This document shows, piece after piece, positions 29,629 to 38,696 of a DNA stretch of 64,000 nt; positions within the stretch are counted from its first letter, which is position 1, and the number at the start of each line of letters is the position of its first letter. The position numbers and the translations under genes were made by a program. Origin of the DNA: an uncultured Pelagibacteraceae bacterium (GTDB taxonomy: Bacteria > Pseudomonadota > Alphaproteobacteria > Pelagibacterales > Pelagibacteraceae); contig CACLEJ010000005.1 in the NCBI GenBank assembly GCA_902605865.1, forward strand, positions 1-64,000. Direction: 5' to 3'. Below the pieces are notes generated by a model, which saw only the letters and a list, made by a program, of their open reading frames with translations, searched no databases and was not told the origin of the DNA.

Positions 29629-29643
29629 GAACTTTTATAGAAC
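29629..29643 (+). promoter_or_regulatory. LexA operator (SOS box) GAAC-N7-GAAC before lexA
   Basis: GAAC, seven bases, GAAC starts 37 bases upstream of the lexA ATG. This is exactly the direct-repeat operator (GTTC-N7-GTTC in the other orientation) known for alphaproteobacterial LexA. It overlaps a plausible -10 (TATAGA), so bound LexA would block its own promoter. Its position also argues against the upstream ORF-track start at 29615. Confidence 0.85.
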
Positions 29644-29665
29644 ATCAATGTACTTAATTTGTTCT

Positions 29666-30349
29666 ATGTTAACTAAAAAACAAAAAAACCTGCTTCTTTT
29701 TATCAACAAAAAGTTGAGATCTACAGGTGTGTCCCCTTCATATGAAGAAATGAAAGAATCATTAAGTTTAAAATCAAAATCTGGAATTCACAGACTTATC
29801 AGTGCATTAGAAGAAAGAGGCTTCATTAAAAGATTAGCCCACAAGGCAAGAGCATTAGAAGTAATTAAGTTACCTGAAACTGCATCTGCAAATGATATTT
29901 ATAATAGTTTTTCTCCAAGCGTTATTAAGGGAGGATTAGATGAGGAAAATTTAAATAATTCTAACGATACAGAGATCCCTGTTCTTGGAAAAATTGCTGC
30001 AGGAACTCCAGTTGAGGCTATACAGAATGAAGTTTCAAGAATTCCGCTGCCAGCAAACATTGAAAAAGATGGAGAATTTTTTGGTTTAAAGGTCCAAGGT
30101 GATTCTATGATTGAAGCTGGAATTAATGATGGTGATACTGTTATTGTTAAAAAAGCAGATACTGCAGATAATGGAAAAATCGTAGTAGCTTTAATTGATG
30201 ATCATGAGGCTATGTTGAAAAGAATTAGAAGAAAAGGTAAAACTGTTGCATTAGAAAGTGCAAATAGAAATTACGAAACAAAAATTTTTGGCCCAGATAG
30301 AGTAAAAGTTCAAGGAATTCTTGTATCTTTATATAGAAACTTTCAGTAA
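29666..30349 (+). CDS. lexA: LexA repressor
   Basis: SOS repressor and self-cleaving serine peptidase. The N-terminal winged helix has [10 protein letters not shown] and [17 protein letters not shown], the form found in alphaproteobacteria. The cleavage site is A112-G113 in [11 protein letters not shown]. The catalytic pair is S147 (QGDSMIEAG) and K185 (AMLKR). I start it at 29666 (MLTKKQ...) rather than 29615, because the conserved protein begins there and an SOS box lies within the longer form. The resulting 227 aa is a normal length. Confidence 0.96.
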   Translation: MLTKKQKNLLLFINKKLRSTGVSPSYEEMKESLSLKSKSGIHRLISALEERGFIKRLAHKARALEVIKLPETASANDIYNSFSPSVIKGGLDEENLNNSNDTEIPVLGKIAAGTPVEAIQNEVSRIPLPANIEKDGEFFGLKVQGDSMIEAGINDGDTVIVKKADTADNGKIVVALIDDHEAMLKRIRRKGKTVALESANRNYETKIFGPDRVKVQGILVSLYRNFQ

Positions 30350-30368
30350 AATAGTCTAAATAAATTCC

Positions 30369-31760
30369 ATGAAAAAAGTAGCAACTAGATTTGCTCCTTC
30401 TCCTACCGGTCCTCTTCACATTGGTGGGGTAAGAACAGCTCTATTTAATTGGTTATATTCAAAAAATAAATCAGGTAAATTTTATTTAAGGATAGAAGAT
30501 ACTGATAAAGAAAGATCTAAAGAAGAACATAAGATTCAAATAATTAACTCTTTAAAATGGATGGGAATTGAACATGATGGTGAAGAGTATATCCAATCAA
30601 AAATGATTGATGAACACGTAACTATTGCTAAAAGATTATTAGAAAATGGAAATGCATATAAATGCTATTGTAGTACAGAGGAAATAGAAGAACAGAAGAA
30701 AAGAGCTAAACAAAAAAAAATTCCTTATGTGTATAATCGAAAATGGCGAGATATTTCTGAAGATCAAGCCCCAAAGGATATAAAACCAGTTATAAGATTT
30801 AAAAGTAAAATCGAAGGTACTTCTCTACTAAAAGACTTAGTGCAAGGAAATGTAGAGATTGAGAATAATACTATTGAGGATTTTGTTATTTTAAGAAAGG
30901 ATGAAACGCCAACATATAATTTATCTGCGTCTGTTGATGATCATAATATGGAAATGACACATATTATAAGAGGAGATGACCATAAAATTAATACTTTTAA
31001 ACAAATTCAGATATATGAGGCACTAGGATGGGATATTCCACAATTTGCGCATATACCTCTTATTCATACAATAGATGGTAAAAAACTATCAAAAAGAGAT
31101 AACGCTTCAACATTAGAAGATTACTCGAAAATTGGGATTCTACCTGAGGCACTTAGAAATTATCTTCTGAGGTTAGGATGGTCTTATAAAGATAAGGAAA
31201 TTTTTAACATAGATGAAGGTATAAAACTTTTTAATTTAGAGGGAATAGGTAAATCACCTTCAAAACTTGATATGAGTAGAATTCTTTCTATGAATGAATA
31301 TTACATTAAAAAAAGTGAAGAAAATATTTTGTATAAAAAGTTAAAAGAATACTGTGAGATTTATAAGGAAAAAATCAAAGTAGAAAAAGAAAATACAATA
31401 AAAAGCTCTTTGATATTTTTAAAAAACAAAGCAAAAACACTTGAAGATATATTTAACAATTCTAAATACATATTAAATGATAAAGTTGCTTTTGATGAAA
31501 AGGATAAAGAACTGATAAACGATGAAGCGAAAAAAATAATACATCTATTTAAAGAGAAGATTGCAGAATTAGATGTTTTTGATAGAGAAAATTTAGAACA
31601 AATAGTAAATGAGTTAATAAAATTGAATAATATAAATTTCAAGGGCATTGGGCAGCCATTACGAATAATGTTAACTGGATCTAAATTTGGTCCAGGAATA
31701 TATGATATAATATTGTCTCTTGGAAAAAACGAGGTAATAAAAAGATTAGGAAATATATGA
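30369..31760 (+). CDS. gltX: Glutamyl-tRNA synthetase
   Basis: Class I synthetase for tRNA-Glu, and possibly also tRNA-Gln if the cell uses GatCAB. The ATP site is PSPTGPLHIGGVRTALFNWL near the N terminus and the KMSKS-type loop is KKLSKRDNAS. FYLRIEDTDKERS and the MTHIIRGDDH region are also present. The length is 463 aa. It lies 19 bases after lexA. Its last 15 bases overlap the end of lpxB on the other strand. Confidence 0.96.
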   Translation: MKKVATRFAPSPTGPLHIGGVRTALFNWLYSKNKSGKFYLRIEDTDKERSKEEHKIQIINSLKWMGIEHDGEEYIQSKMIDEHVTIAKRLLENGNAYKCYCSTEEIEEQKKRAKQKKIPYVYNRKWRDISEDQAPKDIKPVIRFKSKIEGTSLLKDLVQGNVEIENNTIEDFVILRKDETPTYNLSASVDDHNMEMTHIIRGDDHKINTFKQIQIYEALGWDIPQFAHIPLIHTIDGKKLSKRDNASTLEDYSKIGILPEALRNYLLRLGWSYKDKEIFNIDEGIKLFNLEGIGKSPSKLDMSRILSMNEYYIKKSEENILYKKLKEYCEIYKEKIKVEKENTIKSSLIFLKNKAKTLEDIFNNSKYILNDKVAFDEKDKELINDEAKKIIHLFKEKIAELDVFDRENLEQIVNELIKLNNINFKGIGQPLRIMLTGSKFGPGIYDIILSLGKNEVIKRLGNI

Positions 31761-32876
31761 TAAAATAATATTTGATGCTTCTTCAGACGAAGAGCTAGCA
31801 GAAGTCAAGGTTTCAAGAGTTTTTTTTATTTCTTCTTTTTGTTTCACAATTAAATTTGGTTTTTTTAGAAAATAGTAAACACTTTTAAATATTTCCTCAG
31901 CATTACATTCTGATTGTATCAATTCAGGAATAACTTCTCTATTATTAATAATATTTATCATATTAACAAATTTTATACTTAATAGAAGTTTTGCTAAATA
32001 AAAATTAACAAAATTCATCTTATAGATAATTATTGATGGAACATTCATTTTACAAACCTCTAAAGAAACTGTTCCAGATTTTACTACCGCAAAAATTGAT
32101 TTTTTTAAAACTGAAGTTTTAATTTTATCATCATTAATAATTTCTAGATTTTGTATATGTTCTTTTGAATTATAACTCGATATAAGTTCTTTATTTTTAT
32201 CAGTTGCATGAAATATGAAATTATAATTGGGATCTTTGATATTCATTTTTTTAATAAAATTAATTAGAATTGGCATATGATGGTTAATTTCTGAAATTCT
32301 GCTTCCAGGAAAAATTGATATAATATTTTTTTTATCTAGAAATTGATCTATTTGGATATTTTCATTAATTTTTTTATCTAACAAAGGATGGCCTACAAAA
32401 GTATTAGTTAGTTTTTCTTTATCAAAATATTCTTTTTCAAACTTAAAAAGTAATAGAATATGGTCTAAAAATTTCTTCATTTTCTTTACCCTGCCCTCTC
32501 TCCATGCCCAAACTTTAGGAGCAATAAAATGAATTATTTTGATTTTTGGGTTTTTTTCTTTTACTAATTTTGCCACTCTTAATGTAAAATCTGGACTATC
32601 GACACTAAATAAAATATCTGGATTAAATTTCAAGATTTCATTAACTGTATGTTTTATTTTACGCTTTATTTTAAAAAAGTTTAATAATATATCAGTAAAC
32701 GCTATATAGGTTATTTCTTTTTGATCATAGATTGTCCTAATACCTAATTTTTCCAAATTTGTTCCACCAACGCTTAAAAACTCTAAATCAGATCTTTTTG
32801 TTTTTAATTGTTTTATTACCTCTGATGCTAATATATCCCCCGAAGGTTCACCTGTAAGAACAAAAATTTTTTTCAT
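31746..32876 (-). CDS. lpxB: Lipid-A-disaccharide synthase
   Basis: Joins UDP-2,3-diacylglucosamine and lipid X into the lipid A disaccharide at the inner membrane. It opens with TGEPSGDILASEVI, the GT19 signature, and contains FSVDSPDFTLRVA, HFIAPKVWAWREGR and FPGSRISEI. The 376-aa length is normal. It is the last gene of the rpsB-to-lpxB block, overlaps lpxI by four bases and converges on gltX with overlapping ends. Confidence 0.96.
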   Translation of the reverse strand: MKKIFVLTGEPSGDILASEVIKQLKTKRSDLEFLSVGGTNLEKLGIRTIYDQKEITYIAFTDILLNFFKIKRKIKHTVNEILKFNPDILFSVDSPDFTLRVAKLVKEKNPKIKIIHFIAPKVWAWREGRVKKMKKFLDHILLLFKFEKEYFDKEKLTNTFVGHPLLDKKINENIQIDQFLDKKNIISIFPGSRISEINHHMPILINFIKKMNIKDPNYNFIFHATDKNKELISSYNSKEHIQNLEIINDDKIKTSVLKKSIFAVVKSGTVSLEVCKMNVPSIIIYKMNFVNFYLAKLLLSIKFVNMINIINNREVIPELIQSECNAEEIFKSVYYFLKKPNLIVKQKEEIKKTLETLTSASSSSEEASNIILSYIS

Positions 32877-33664
32877 ATAACGATGAGAAAGAGTTTGTTT
32901 TGATTGGCATATTTAATAGAGGCTTCTTTATTTAATATAATATTTTGATTTGATTTAACCACAATTCCTTTGATGCCAACTTTATTACAATCTTTAAATG
33001 TATCGATACCTATTGAGGGTAAGTCTACCCTTAAATCTTGTTTTGCTTTAGGCAATTTTATTAAAATACCTTTTTTTATTTTGGATTTTGGCACAGATTT
33101 TATCATTTCTTTCGTACCTTTTCTTGTTTCTCTAGAAATGATCTTATTATCTCTTATAATTACTGCTTGCGTATGATTGTAAGAATTTATTTTTTTTAAT
33201 GCTCTAATGCCTTTCAGTATTTGCTCTTTTTCCAACAAATTTGGTCTAATTTTTGTATAGACTCCTTTCTTTAAAGTTAATTCTGGATTGAAAGTATTTA
33301 ATTTAATAACTTTAATTTTATTTTCAGACAAAATTTTTATTAAAACTTTTAATATTGCTGCATCTCCTAATTTTGATGCTTTAACTATTCTTGGGATATA
33401 AAAAAGTCCTTTTAAGTCTAATTTTAGTTTTGATATTTTAGGTTTAATTATATTTCCAGCAAATATAACTTTATCACATTTTTTTGATTTAATTAGTTTT
33501 AGAATTTCACCAAATTTACCTATATTTATGAAAAAACTATTCTTATTTTTTTTAAATTTATTATTTTTTGTAAGATCTATAATGAAATATTTAATCTTTT
33601 TTCTCTCTATTTTTTTTATAATTTCATTTGGTAAATCTTTTTCTCCTAAAAAAAGTCCTATCAT
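32873..33664 (-). CDS. lpxI: UDP-2,3-diacylglucosamine pyrophosphatase LpxI
   Basis: Hydrolyses UDP-2,3-diacylglucosamine to lipid X and UMP, filling the step done by LpxH in gammaproteobacteria. It is the former DUF1009 family: an N-terminal MIGLFLGEKDLP-type opening, a central VIFAGNIIKP, and the diagnostic KLPKAKQDLRVDLPSIGIDT near the C terminus. The length is 263 aa. It sits between lpxA and lpxB, its usual alphaproteobacterial place. Confidence 0.94.
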   Translation of the reverse strand: MIGLFLGEKDLPNEIIKKIERKKIKYFIIDLTKNNKFKKNKNSFFINIGKFGEILKLIKSKKCDKVIFAGNIIKPKISKLKLDLKGLFYIPRIVKASKLGDAAILKVLIKILSENKIKVIKLNTFNPELTLKKGVYTKIRPNLLEKEQILKGIRALKKINSYNHTQAVIIRDNKIISRETRKGTKEMIKSVPKSKIKKGILIKLPKAKQDLRVDLPSIGIDTFKDCNKVGIKGIVVKSNQNIILNKEASIKYANQNKLFLIVI

Positions 33665-34452
33665 TATTTGCTAGGTGGAAGAGATATAGGTCTTTTTTTA
33701 TCTGAATTTATAAAATTAAGTATTTTTTTGACAAACTTATTGTTTTTAAGATCACTATTAAGTCCATCCATATTTTCTCTATAACTATTGTTTTTAAATA
33801 TATTTTTATATGCCAATTGTATTTTTTTTATATTATCATTTGAAACTTTAGATCTTCTTAACCCAATAAGGTTTAGACCTGTTAAATTATTTCTATTACC
33901 CATTGATAAACCAAATGGAATTACATCACTCAAAACACCAGTCATTCCTCCTATCATTGCATATTCTCCTATTCTAGAAAATTGATGTATGGCACAGCTC
34001 CCACCAACTATTGCATTGTTTTGAATAGTAACATGCCCACCTACTTGAACGTTATTAGCTAAAACAATATTATTCGATATCAAACAGTCATGTGCTACAT
34101 GACAATAAACCATAAATAAATTATTATCTCCAATTCTGGTTATTCCACCACCTTGTTCTGTTCCAGGGTTTATATTTACATATTCTCTAAACTTATTGTT
34201 ATTACCAATAACTAATAAGTTTTTTTCACCTTTATATTTTAAGTCTTGAGGAGGAGTTCCAATAGATGAGAAAGGATATATTTGGTTATTCTTTCCTATA
34301 ATTGTATTTCCAATAATGTTTACATGAGAATGTAAGACCGAGTTTGGTCCTATTTCGACTTCTGGACCTATAATACAATAAGGGCCTATTTCAACATTGT
34401 CTGAAATTTTTGCTTTTGAATTAACTATTGCTGTTTTATGGATCACAGACAA
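33664..34452 (-). CDS. lpxA: UDP-N-acetylglucosamine acyltransferase
   Basis: First enzyme of lipid A synthesis, adding a 3-hydroxyacyl chain from ACP to UDP-GlcNAc. The N-terminal two-thirds is a left-handed beta-helix of hexapeptide repeats, starting IHKTAIVNSKAKISDNVEIGP. The catalytic-His region is YCHVAHDC and the later part has GLNLIGLRR, a family mark. The C-terminal helical domain is present. The length is 262 aa. A short dyad lies in the spacer before it. Confidence 0.96.
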   Translation of the reverse strand: MSVIHKTAIVNSKAKISDNVEIGPYCIIGPEVEIGPNSVLHSHVNIIGNTIIGKNNQIYPFSSIGTPPQDLKYKGEKNLLVIGNNNKFREYVNINPGTEQGGGITRIGDNNLFMVYCHVAHDCLISNNIVLANNVQVGGHVTIQNNAIVGGSCAIHQFSRIGEYAMIGGMTGVLSDVIPFGLSMGNRNNLTGLNLIGLRRSKVSNDNIKKIQLAYKNIFKNNSYRENMDGLNSDLKNNKFVKKILNFINSDKKRPISLPPSK

Positions 34453-34472
34453 TAAATAGCAAATTTATTAAT

Positions 34473-34491
34473 TAATAGTTATCAACTATTA
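34473..34491. repeat. Small AT-rich inverted repeat in the fabZ-lpxA spacer
   Basis: TAATAGTT, loop ATC, AACTATTA: an 8-bp perfect dyad 21 bases upstream of the lpxA start, in one of the few spacers of this operon longer than a few bases. There is no following T run on the minus strand, so it is not a clear terminator. Its role is unknown; it may act as a weak mRNA hairpin or a processing site. Confidence 0.5.
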
Positions 34492-34501
34492 CTACTAATT
34501 A

Positions 34502-34948
34502 TTACTTTCGATCCACAATCGTTGCCGACCACTGAGCATCTGCCATTTTTTTGTCACCTACAAATGCTGTACCTTTATATTTCCATACTCTACCGTGAGA
34601 TCTAACTGCCTCTATATTTAATTCTAAAATACAGTCAGGAATTACCGGGTTTCTAAATCTTGCTTTTTCAATTGTCATTAAAAAAACTAACTTGTTATCG
34701 TATGTAGCTTTATCCAAACCTTCTGCAGTTAGGGCGGCAGCAGCTTGTCCAAATGCCTCTACAATTAAAACACCTGGCATAACTGGCTCTCCAGGAAAAT
34801 GACCATTAACAAAAAAACTATCTTTTTTAACATTTACTATTGCTGTAGCTGAAAAAAGTTTTTTTATATTCCTTAATTCATCAATAAGAAGCATTGGCTC
34901 TCTGTGTGGCAAAAGTTCTTTTATTTGTTCTTTATTTAAATTAGACAT
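34502..34948 (-). CDS. fabZ: 3-hydroxyacyl-ACP dehydratase
   Basis: Dehydrates 3-hydroxyacyl-ACP in fatty acid elongation, competing with LpxA/LpxD for the same substrate pool. The hot-dog fold enzyme shows [12 protein letters not shown], catalytic H50 in [14 protein letters not shown] and E64 in VEAFGQAAA. The length of 148 aa is normal. It overlaps the lpxD stop by eight bases. Its placement among lpx genes is conserved across proteobacteria. Confidence 0.97.
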   Translation of the reverse strand: MSNLNKEQIKELLPHREPMLLIDELRNIKKLFSATAIVNVKKDSFFVNGHFPGEPVMPGVLIVEAFGQAAAALTAEGLDKATYDNKLVFLMTIEKARFRNPVIPDCILELNIEAVRSHGRVWKYKGTAFVGDKKMADAQWSATIVDRK

Positions 34949-35918
34949 TTGATTTATTTTCCTTTAAGAAAATTCTAATATTTTTAGCAGGATATCCCAT
35001 TACTTTTGAGTTGGAAGGTATATCTTTAACAACTCCACTTCCACCTCCAATTTTAACATTGTCTCCAATCTTTAAATGTCCGGAGATACCCGCTTGTCCA
35101 CCAATCATTACATTATTTCCTATGGAAGAACTTCCTGCAAAACCAACTTGTCCTGTAATAATACAGTTTTTACCAATTTTAACATTGTGAGCTATGTGAA
35201 TTTGATTGTCTAAGAAAGTACCGTCCCCTATTATAGTATTAGACAAAGATCCTCTATCAATTGTGTTATTACAACCAATTTCAACATTATCTCCAATTAT
35301 AACAGCACCTATATGCGGATATCTTATATTTTTTACTCCAGGGAAAAAACCAAATCCTTTTTTTCCAATAACCGCTCCGTCAAGAATATTAGTGTTGTTG
35401 CCAATAATAGTATTTTTGATGACCACATTACACCCAATGTTACAATTATCACCTATAACTACATTTTGTTCGATTATTGTATTATGTCCAAGGGAGCAGT
35501 TCTTTCCAATTTTTACATTTTTTCCTACTAGTACATTTTTACCTAATTTAAGTTTAATAAATTTATTTTCTTTTACATGTCCAACATTACTATCAAAATT
35601 TTCATTTAGTGATTCTGGATAAAATAAGTTCGTTAAAACAGAAACAGACAATAAAACATTTGGAACTTCAATAATTTTTTTAGTTTTAGGAATACTTTTT
35701 AAAAATTTTTTATTTGTAATTATTAAATTAGAATTTGTTTTTTTTATTAATCCTAAATATTTTGGTGAATGTAGAAAAGAAATATCATTTTTTTGTGCTT
35801 TATCTAATTCTTTTATATCATAAACTCTTATATTTTTTTTTTGCTTTCTTAAATTTAAGCTTTTTAAAATATCATTAATTTTTATATCATTTCTTTTTTT
35901 AAAAAAAATATTTTTCAT
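34941..35918 (-). CDS. lpxD: UDP-3-O-(3-hydroxyacyl)glucosamine N-acyltransferase
   Basis: Third enzyme of lipid A synthesis, adding the N-linked acyl chain. An N-terminal uridine-binding domain (about 1-95; ISFLHSPKY) is followed by a long hexapeptide-repeat beta-helix with the catalytic-His region [12 protein letters not shown] and a final GYPAKNIR motif. The length of 325 aa is normal. It overlaps ompH by four bases. LpxC, the second enzyme, is not in the window. Confidence 0.96.
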   Translation of the reverse strand: MKNIFFKKRNDIKINDILKSLNLRKQKKNIRVYDIKELDKAQKNDISFLHSPKYLGLIKKTNSNLIITNKKFLKSIPKTKKIIEVPNVLLSVSVLTNLFYPESLNENFDSNVGHVKENKFIKLKLGKNVLVGKNVKIGKNCSLGHNTIIEQNVVIGDNCNIGCNVVIKNTIIGNNTNILDGAVIGKKGFGFFPGVKNIRYPHIGAVIIGDNVEIGCNNTIDRGSLSNTIIGDGTFLDNQIHIAHNVKIGKNCIITGQVGFAGSSSIGNNVMIGGQAGISGHLKIGDNVKIGGGSGVVKDIPSNSKVMGYPAKNIRIFLKENKSNV

Positions 35919-36433
35919 TTCAAATTTAGAGTATTATTTTGATCATCTAGAAGTTTAATTATTTCGTCAGTTATATCTAGGTTTTTTTTTCCAACAATAA
36001 TGTTTTTTTTTGGAACTACTAATGAGATTGAGTTTTTATCAACATAATTCGTAATAATAGGATTTAAAAAATTTATTATTTTTTTTGTATTTTCTATTTT
36101 AACCGATTTTAAAGAATCCATAGATGTCTTTTTATTTGATTGATATTTTTTGATTTCATTTGAGAGATTATTTAGTTTCTTATTAAATTCCTGCTTTTCA
36201 AGAATATTTTGCTGAGAAAGTAATGATTTTTCCTTTTGTTTTAATTCATTTTCAATTTGATTGAATTTTGATAAATTTTTCTCTTTTAATTTTTTAATAT
36301 GATCATTCAAAGTCATTCCAAGTTCTGACTTGTTAATTATAAAATTCAAATCTAAATAAACAATTTTTGCATATGAATTGAATGTCAATATATTTAAAAA
36401 GAAAATTAAAGTTAATAGAGATAACTTTTTCAT
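35915..36433 (-). CDS. ompH: OmpH/Skp family periplasmic chaperone
   Basis: Small holdase that escorts outer-membrane proteins to BamA. The 172-aa form starts with a signal peptide ([22 protein letters not shown]), then a short strand, two long charged coiled-coil helices (about 45-110) and a C-terminal strand region. The ORF track starts at 36490, inside bamA; I choose 36433 because the signal peptide begins there and it lies one base after the bamA stop. Sequence conservation is weak, so the call rests on length, helices and the bamA-lpxD context. Confidence 0.88.
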   Translation of the reverse strand: MKKLSLLTLIFFLNILTFNSYAKIVYLDLNFIINKSELGMTLNDHIKKLKEKNLSKFNQIENELKQKEKSLLSQQNILEKQEFNKKLNNLSNEIKKYQSNKKTSMDSLKSVKIENTKKIINFLNPIITNYVDKNSISLVVPKKNIIVGKKNLDITDEIIKLLDDQNNTLNLK

Positions 36434-36434
36434 A

Positions 36435-38696
36435 CTAAAAAGAAGTACCAATTCTAAATCTAAAAGACTCAGTTTTATCAGATGATTCACTGCTTAAGGG
36501 AATTGAGTATGAAAAAGATAGTGGTCCAATAACTGTAAACCAGTTTACAGCTACACCTGTTGCAGATCTGATTGCACTAGATTCTAATGAGCTATCATAA
36601 TCAACTTCCCTTAAAGTTGCAGCGTCAAAAAATAGGCTTAGATCAATGTTTTCATTACCTTGGAAAATATTAGGCAAGGTTGTATTTAAATTTATAGCAG
36701 ATGCATAATTACCACCCACATATTCATCGCCATCTTTTGGTCCAATTTTTCCAGTTTCAAAACCTCTAAGCCTACTACTAGGTATATAAATTCTTTTTGA
36801 AACTCTCACATTGTCGTCTATAGAATGAACTGCTTTAATAAAAAATTTACCTGATAAAATCAAGTTATCTGAAAGTGAATAATATCTTCCATAATTTAAA
36901 GTATTTGAAATAGAAAAATCGTCAGAATAAATAGGGAGTTCCTGTGAAAATCCAAATTTATATCCCTCTGTTGGTTGAAAGTTTTGATCTAATTTATTTA
37001 ATACAATATTATACTTAAATAAATTTTCTAGATAATCACCTTCTTGTTTTTTTTTGTGTTCAGAAGCAGTAGATGTAGTCTCTAATTTTTCGTAATAAGC
37101 TGATAGATCAAAGTTTACAAATAAATCAGAATATTGTTCAAAACCAGTTCCAACACTAAAACCAGTTCTAGATGTTTTAAAACCTCCAGTGCTCAAAAAG
37201 TCTGAATTTGAACTTTCTAGTACAGTACTTAAAGATCTATCTGAGTTTCTAAAATTTGGGTTTACTATAGAAAATCTACCTGTTAACTGATCTTCAGAAA
37301 TTGTAAAATTTGTTGACAGCTTTATTCCTTTGCCAAGATAATTATTTTCCTTTAAACCAGCTGAAATTGTAGCACCAGATGTACCTGTGCCCGCACCAGC
37401 AAAAACTTCACCTGTTGGAGCTTCTTCTACTGTAATATCAATTATTTTTTTTTGATCATTGTTAGATGAGTCTCTTATTTTAGATTTTACATTTCTAAAA
37501 ATACCTAATGATTTTATATTATTAATTGATTTTTCAAATAAAAACTTATTAAATGCATCTCCTTCATCGACTATTAAAGTATTTCGAATTACCTTCTCTT
37601 CTGTTATAAAATTTCCAAAAATATTTATTTGTTCAACATAGATTTTTTCTAAGTCTTTAAATCTAAGTTCAATATTAATATCATTATCATCTTGAACTTC
37701 TAACTCATATTTTACATCAACGAAGACGAATTCTTTTTGTAATGCAATTTTGTTAATTTCATTTAAAATGTTATCAAGTTTTTTTTGTGAAAATTTCTTA
37801 CCTTTTAACTTATTAATTAATTTTTCAATATTTATAAAGTTGAGTTCATCGAAAGTGTCATCAATTTTAAAATTAATATCTTTAAAAAAATACTTTTTGC
37901 CAGCATCTATATTAAAATTTAGCTCAAAATTTTCATTATTTATATTTTTTGCATATGACGATTTAACATTTACATTATAATACCCTTTATTTTTATAATA
38001 ATTTCTTAATAAATTTTCATCATTTTTAATTCTTCTTTCATCTAAATATTTATTCCTAGTTAAAAATTTCCAAAATTTTGCTTCCTCTGACTTAATAACA
38101 TTTTTAAGTTTAGAAGATTTGAATATCTTTTTGCCTTGAAAATTTATGTTTTTAATTTTAGCACGACTTCCCAAATTGAAATCGTATATAAGTTCCACAG
38201 AGTTATTTTGATTATCTATAATTTTAGTTTTTATATCAGAAAAATAAAAACCATTTGATCTAACAATATTTAATAAAATATTTTTTTGATCTTCCACTTT
38301 ATTTTTTAAAAAAGGGTACTTTTCACTTTTTCTAGTAATTTTTTTTATTTCTTCAAGTATTGTCTTATTTTTTACGCCATTAATTTTAATAGATTGTATA
38401 ATTGGATTTTCATCAATTTTTATTTCTAAAGATTGATTTAAAATTAATATTTCAACATTTTTGAAATAATCAGTTTCATAAAGATTTTTTATCGCTATGT
38501 TTAAATCATCATTTGATAATTCTATTCCAGTTTTAAGACCAGAGAACATGATAATTGTTTCATCAGAAAGTCTTTTATTTCCCTTTACATTAATTTCATT
38601 ATAAATGTCAGCATTTAGTACTGAAAAATTTATTAATAAAAAAAATGTAATTATTAAATAAGTTTTATTTATGAGTTTCAAAAATAAATTTTTCAT
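36435..38696 (-). CDS. bamA: Outer-membrane protein assembly factor BamA
   Basis: The pore of the BAM complex that inserts beta-barrel proteins. A signal sequence (about 1-29) precedes five POTRA repeats (about 30-420; first is NEINVKGNKRLSDETI) and a 16-strand barrel domain. The conserved VRGF-type loop is seen as SRLRGFETG. The chain ends in the aromatic residue F (RIGTSF), as BAM substrates and BamA itself do. The length of 753 aa is typical. It overlaps the dxr end by four bases, with no rseP gene between. Confidence 0.96.
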   Translation of the reverse strand: MKNLFLKLINKTYLIITFFLLINFSVLNADIYNEINVKGNKRLSDETIIMFSGLKTGIELSNDDLNIAIKNLYETDYFKNVEILILNQSLEIKIDENPIIQSIKINGVKNKTILEEIKKITRKSEKYPFLKNKVEDQKNILLNIVRSNGFYFSDIKTKIIDNQNNSVELIYDFNLGSRAKIKNINFQGKKIFKSSKLKNVIKSEEAKFWKFLTRNKYLDERRIKNDENLLRNYYKNKGYYNVNVKSSYAKNINNENFELNFNIDAGKKYFFKDINFKIDDTFDELNFINIEKLINKLKGKKFSQKKLDNILNEINKIALQKEFVFVDVKYELEVQDDNDINIELRFKDLEKIYVEQINIFGNFITEEKVIRNTLIVDEGDAFNKFLFEKSINNIKSLGIFRNVKSKIRDSSNNDQKKIIDITVEEAPTGEVFAGAGTGTSGATISAGLKENNYLGKGIKLSTNFTISEDQLTGRFSIVNPNFRNSDRSLSTVLESSNSDFLSTGGFKTSRTGFSVGTGFEQYSDLFVNFDLSAYYEKLETTSTASEHKKKQEGDYLENLFKYNIVLNKLDQNFQPTEGYKFGFSQELPIYSDDFSISNTLNYGRYYSLSDNLILSGKFFIKAVHSIDDNVRVSKRIYIPSSRLRGFETGKIGPKDGDEYVGGNYASAINLNTTLPNIFQGNENIDLSLFFDAATLREVDYDSSLESSAIRSATGVAVNWFTVIGPLSFSYSIPLSSESSDKTESFRFRIGTSF

